A DNA stretch of 60,691 nt from Isosphaera sp. (GTDB lineage Bacteria; Planctomycetota; Planctomycetia; Gemmatales; Gemmataceae). Each line of letters begins with the position of its first letter. Positions within the stretch are counted from its first letter, which is position 1. A model generated the notes under the pieces. That model was not told where the DNA came from, made no database searches, and was given only the letters and a program-made list of their open reading frames with translations. Made by a program: the position numbers and the translations under genes. The stretch spans positions 1 to 60,691 of the forward strand of contig PNKH01000039.1 of the NCBI GenBank assembly GCA_013822345.1, written 5' to 3'. Shown here in pieces: positions 58,238 through 60,691 of the stretch.

Positions 58238-58280
58238 TGGGCAGTCCCGGGATTGAACCGGGGACCTAGCGATTTTCAGT
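58238..58280 (-). other. tRNA-Phe 3' fragment, probable attachment site
   Basis: On the minus strand these bases give the anticodon loop CTGAAAA (anticodon GAA), the 3' anticodon strand TCGCT, the variable loop AGGTC, a perfect T arm CCCGG-TTCAATC-CCGGG, and the acceptor strand ACTGCCC plus A. The 5' half is absent: bases beyond 58280 do not pair with the anticodon stem. Fragments from the anticodon loop to the 3' end are classical cores for tyrosine integrases, and such a gene starts 51 bases further on. Confidence 0.85.
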
Positions 58281-58331
58281 TCCCGGGTTTGGTCCAGCGG
58301 TCCCCTTCGCCGGTAGGCAATGTAACACGCA

Positions 58332-59591
58332 CTATGTGTTTTCACCGTGTCGGGTGTTCACCGGTGTTCCGGATTGTTCCCCGGTGTGCCCAGATAGTGT
58401 GGGAATAGTGTGGGCGGGGATGAGGGCCGCGGCCGTCTTGCGGAACACCTCGTCGGCGTCGAACGCCTTCCGGGCGTCGAGGTAGTACCCGCGGGCGGTG
58501 GCCGGGTGCAGCCCGATCGCCTGGGCGGCCGCGTCCACCGACCCGGTCGCCATCGTGGTCAGGGTGATCGCCCGCCGCCGCAGCGCGTGCGGGGTCAGCC
58601 GGGGCCGGTCCGGGTGCGCCTCCGCGTACTCCCGGAACACGTTCCCGATCACCCAGTAGACCGTCTCCGGCTTGAACGCGGCCGGGGTGCCCTTGGTGCC
58701 CGGGCGGTACACCGGCAGGTCCCGGACGAACCCCTCCCACAAGTGGGTCGGCCCGGCGAGCCGGGCCAGCGCGGCGTACAGGTCGGGGGGCAGGAGCACC
58801 GCCCGGCCCTCCCGCTGCTTCGTCTGGGAGGCGTCCCACGCCACCCGCCCGTCCCGGAGCTGGGCGGACCGGAGCTGCACCAGGTCGAGCGTCCGGCACC
58901 CGGACAGCGCCTTCAGCGCGACCAGGGCGTGCAGCCGCTCCCACCCCGGGTAGCGGTCGCGCAGCCACCCGAAGAAGTGTTCCACCTCCCCGTCGGCCGG
59001 GGCCGGCTTGCGCCGCCGCTCGACCTGCGGGCGGCGGACGCCCTTCCACGGGTTCTCGGCCGCCAGCCCGAGCGAGACCAGGTGGTTCCACAAGGCGGAC
59101 AGGTTGCGGACGTGGCTCGCGAGGGTGGCCGGGGACCGCGGGTACTCCTTCGCCCCGGCCGCCTTCCCCCGGCGGTACGTCCCGGCGAGAAAGGCCCCGG
59201 CGAAGCGGGCTGCCAGCTCCGGCGTGACGAGCGCCGGGGAGGCGGGGCAGGGGAGGGTGGCGCGCAGGACCCGGGCGACCTTGCCGAACGCCTTCAGGGT
59301 GGCCGGCCGGAGGTCCGCCGCCCCCCGGGCGACCCGGGCCAGCGAGTCGTCCCACCCGACCCCGCCGGACGCGGGGTAGGCGTCGGAGTACGCCCGGGCG
59401 ATGTGCCGGGCCGCCTCGACGTGGTAGTTCGCGTCCCGCTTCCTGCACCGGGTCATCCGCTCCAGCCGGGTCCCGTCGGGGCCGACGAACCGGACCCCGA
59501 GGTACCCGTCCCGCTCGGTCGAGCTGTACCCGACGGACACCGCCCGGGGGCCGTCCCCGACGGTGGTGTAGAACTCGCTTCGCCTGCCCAT
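58332..59591 (-). CDS. Tyrosine-type site-specific integrase
   Basis: A 419-residue recombinase. Residues 1-70 form a beta-rich arm-binding part, about 80-180 a SAM-like core-binding domain (LASHVRNLSALWNHLVSLGL). The catalytic residues are Arg233 (LSGCRTLDLVQLR), His335 and Arg338 (LTPHALRRRAI), and the Tyr in ARGYYLDARKAF (369 or 370). It reads towards the tRNA-Phe fragment and should integrate its element there. The ATG at 59591 is chosen; an in-frame ATG at 59603 would add four residues. Confidence 0.9.
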   Translation of the reverse strand: MGRRSEFYTTVGDGPRAVSVGYSSTERDGYLGVRFVGPDGTRLERMTRCRKRDANYHVEAARHIARAYSDAYPASGGVGWDDSLARVARGAADLRPATLKAFGKVARVLRATLPCPASPALVTPELAARFAGAFLAGTYRRGKAAGAKEYPRSPATLASHVRNLSALWNHLVSLGLAAENPWKGVRRPQVERRRKPAPADGEVEHFFGWLRDRYPGWERLHALVALKALSGCRTLDLVQLRSAQLRDGRVAWDASQTKQREGRAVLLPPDLYAALARLAGPTHLWEGFVRDLPVYRPGTKGTPAAFKPETVYWVIGNVFREYAEAHPDRPRLTPHALRRRAITLTTMATGSVDAAAQAIGLHPATARGYYLDARKAFDADEVFRKTAAALIPAHTIPTLSGHTGEQSGTPVNTRHGENT

Positions 59592-59636
59592 GCCGTCCAG
59601 CATACCCGGCCGGCCCCGTGCCGGACAACCGGTCGC

Positions 59637-60098
59637 GCGACGGACGCGGAGGCCGAGGCCCGGGCCTATGCCGAGAGCCTGAACGAGCACCGCCGGCACC
59701 TGACGCGGGAGCAGCGGAAGGCCCGGGCCGCGGCGATGAGGGCCGACGGGATGAGCACCCGGCAGATCGCCAAAGTGGTCGGTGTGAGCAAGGATACCGT
59801 GCGGCGTTGGTCTGAAGCAGGTGTCTCATCTGAGACACCTGAACCCGATGAGAACGAGGTGGGGGATGCTGGAGCAGTACCGGCCGCGGCGGGACAAGCT
59901 GGTCCTGGAACTGAAGCTGGCGGTGATGACGTGGGCCGGGTTCGTGGAGGGGAGGGGTTCGGCGGTCAGCGCTTGCGGCGGGACCGGCCGGCGGCGGCGA
60001 AGGCGTCCAGGTCGGCGACCTGGTACCGCCCGGTCCCGGGCATCCGGCGGATCCGGGTCGCCTTCTTCCGGAACGAGCTGTACGGGATGTTGAGGTAG
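59637..60098 (+). pseudogene. ParB-like helix-turn-helix protein, 5' end missing
   Basis: The frame has no start codon nearby but encodes AYAESLNEHRRHLTREQRKA and MRADGMSTRQIAKVVGVSKD then TVRRWSEAGVSSETPEPDEN, the C-terminal half of the ParB N-terminal nuclease-like domain plus its helix-turn-helix, as in element-borne ParB-like proteins. The first half of the domain is lost. The frame runs on to 60098 but overlaps the excisionase-like gene on the other strand, so the true end is unclear. An alternative short frame from ATG 59848 or 59866 has codon use like a real gene and may continue it by a shift. Confidence 0.5.
59819..59840. repeat. Perfect 22-bp palindrome
   Basis: AGGTGTCTCA and TGAGACACCT flank a central TC. 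It could be an operator or binding site of an element-borne regulator. It lies in the ParB-like frame, where it encodes part of VSSETP, so chance from coding is possible. Confidence 0.7.
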
Positions 60099-60166
60099 TC
60101 CGCCGCCTGCCTCGCCGTCAGGTACGGCGAGGGGACCGGGGGCGGGGCGTCGGCGGCGGGCTTCAC
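59966..60166 (-). CDS. Excisionase-like helix-turn-helix protein
   Basis: A 66-residue protein read from GTG 60166. PYLTARQAADYLNIPYSSFR is the MerR/excisionase-type helix-turn-helix, with RYQVADLDAFAAAGRS as the wing and end. Such small proteins direct excision by integrases or regulate element genes. It lies upstream of the integrase on the same strand, within the same element, with the ParB-like remnant between them on the other strand. Confidence 0.8.
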   Translation of the reverse strand: MKPAADAPPPVPSPYLTARQAADYLNIPYSSFRKKATRIRRMPGTGRYQVADLDAFAAAGRSRRKR

Positions 60167-60213
60167 GGCGTGGGCATCCGGGTGCTGTTCGTGTGTCGTG
60201 GTGAGCTGCCGCG

Positions 60214-60691
60214 TCAGGGGAGCATGCCGGGCCGCGCCGCCCCGCCCGGGGCTGACGCCTCCGCCCGGGCCATGTCCATCATCCGCCGGCCGGCCGCCTC
60301 GACCCGGTCGGCCTCCCGCCGCACGTCCGCCTCCAGCGCCGCCAGCCCGACCAGCTCCGGGCCGCCGGCCCCCAGCCTCCCGGCGATCTCCGCCACCTTG
60401 TCGTTGATCGAGTCCGTCGCGGACAGGATCGACGACCCGAGGTCGAACAACCCCTCCTTCAGGTTCTCCAACCTCGCCAGCATGGGGTTGACGACGTTGT
60501 CGAGCTTCGCGTTGAACCGCGACTCCGCGTCCTTGCGGTCGGCCGTCGCGTCCGCCAGCTCCTTGGCGCTGCCGGCCGTCGCCTCCCCGCGCTCGATGTC
60601 GCGGCGGATGTCCCGCACGTCGAGTTCCGCCTGGATCGCGGCCATCGACCCGGACACCTCGGCCATCCGCCGGACCCCGGCCAACTGCCCC
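60214..60691 (-). CDS. Coiled-coil protein of the integrated element, 5' end outside window
   Basis: The frame is open to the edge of the window. About 158 residues are visible: almost entirely helical, with ELDVRDIRRDIERGEATAGS, KDAESRFNAKLDNVVNPMLA and ALEADVRREADRVEAAGRRM. The end is Ala/Pro/Gly-rich (ASAPGGAARPGMLP). A TTG at 60684 could start it but the frame continues beyond. No domain recognised; a structural phage-like protein is possible but not shown. Confidence 0.6.
   Translation of the reverse strand, partial: GQLAGVRRMAEVSGSMAAIQAELDVRDIRRDIERGEATAGSAKELADATADRKDAESRFNAKLDNVVNPMLARLENLKEGLFDLGSSILSATDSINDKVAEIAGRLGAGGPELVGLAALEADVRREADRVEAAGRRMMDMARAEASAPGGAARPGMLP

Noticed and set aside
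58238-58320. A complete tRNA gene
   Set aside because: The T arm, variable loop and 3' anticodon strand are fine, but the 5' anticodon strand does not pair and there is no D arm or 5' acceptor strand, so only a 3' fragment is present.
58037-58345. A 102-codon frame on the minus strand across the tRNA fragment
   Set aside because: It runs through the tRNA-Phe fragment and the recombinase remnant in the wrong frame and has no protein-like features.
59848-60093. Small plus-strand gene from ATG 59848 or 59866
   Set aside because: Codon use and a GAGGTG before the second ATG look good for about 45 codons, but it then runs into the region opposite the excisionase-like gene as low-complexity Arg/Gly; kept only as a remark.

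Overview
The window looks like a chromosome segment of a planctomycete of the Gemmata group (Gemmataceae). The evidence is the very high GC content, dispersed single genes with few operons, sulfatases, a DUF1559 prepilin-like protein, a PEP-CTERM protein, surface proteins with an N-terminal LE.R..PA-type motif, an ECF sigma factor next to a giant TPR Ser/Thr kinase, and a type III polyketide synthase. This is inference from gene content. No rRNA gene or intact tRNA gene was seen that would fix the genus.

Layout. 1-11.9 kb holds secreted and housekeeping enzymes: a sulfatase (5' cut by the window), a DUF1080-like protein, an SGNH hydrolase, a TPR/EF-hand protein, a TIM-barrel isomerase, an Ebo-type phosphatase, an aldo/keto reductase, a Phd/PIN toxin-antitoxin pair, a CocE-like hydrolase and a PhoU-like protein. 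11.9-16.2 kb holds a second isomerase and a three-gene operon with 4-bp overlaps (methyltransferase, flavoprotein, type III polyketide synthase), laid out like known alkylresorcinol/quinone operons. 16.2-22.3 kb holds trmB, the sugar-phosphate genes gnd, pgi and rpiA, and thiC with a TPP riboswitch. 22.4-25.9 kb holds an LRR receptor-like kinase and a DUF1559 protein.

26.1-39.9 kb is the most striking block. Three tandem VWA proteins of one family, three TerY-type VWA proteins, a PP2C phosphatase, a TerY-P-type protein kinase with a zinc ribbon, a beta-helix/proline-rich protein and a PMCA-type calcium ATPase all point the same way. This reads as an expanded TerY-P phosphosignalling system, here physically linked to a calcium pump. 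On the other strand next to it is an operon of an HscC-like Hsp70, a membrane protein and a J-like protein without the HPD motif.

44.4-49 kb encodes surface or secreted proteins (parallel beta-helix protein, sulfatase with dockerin-like repeats, PEP-CTERM protein). 49-54 kb is a Ser/Thr kinase with TPRs preceded by its ECF sigma factor. 54.2-58.2 kb is a graveyard: an epimerase remnant, an nhaA pseudogene, a SIMPL gene broken into by an IS3-like remnant, a transposase tail and a recombinase remnant. A 3' fragment of tRNA-Phe at 58238-58280 marks the end of an integrated element that carries a tyrosine integrase and an excisionase-like gene and continues past the window.

Hairpin-forming inverted repeats of several families sit in many intergenic gaps, mostly directly after stop codons. 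Two copies lie in frame inside neighbouring biosynthetic genes.
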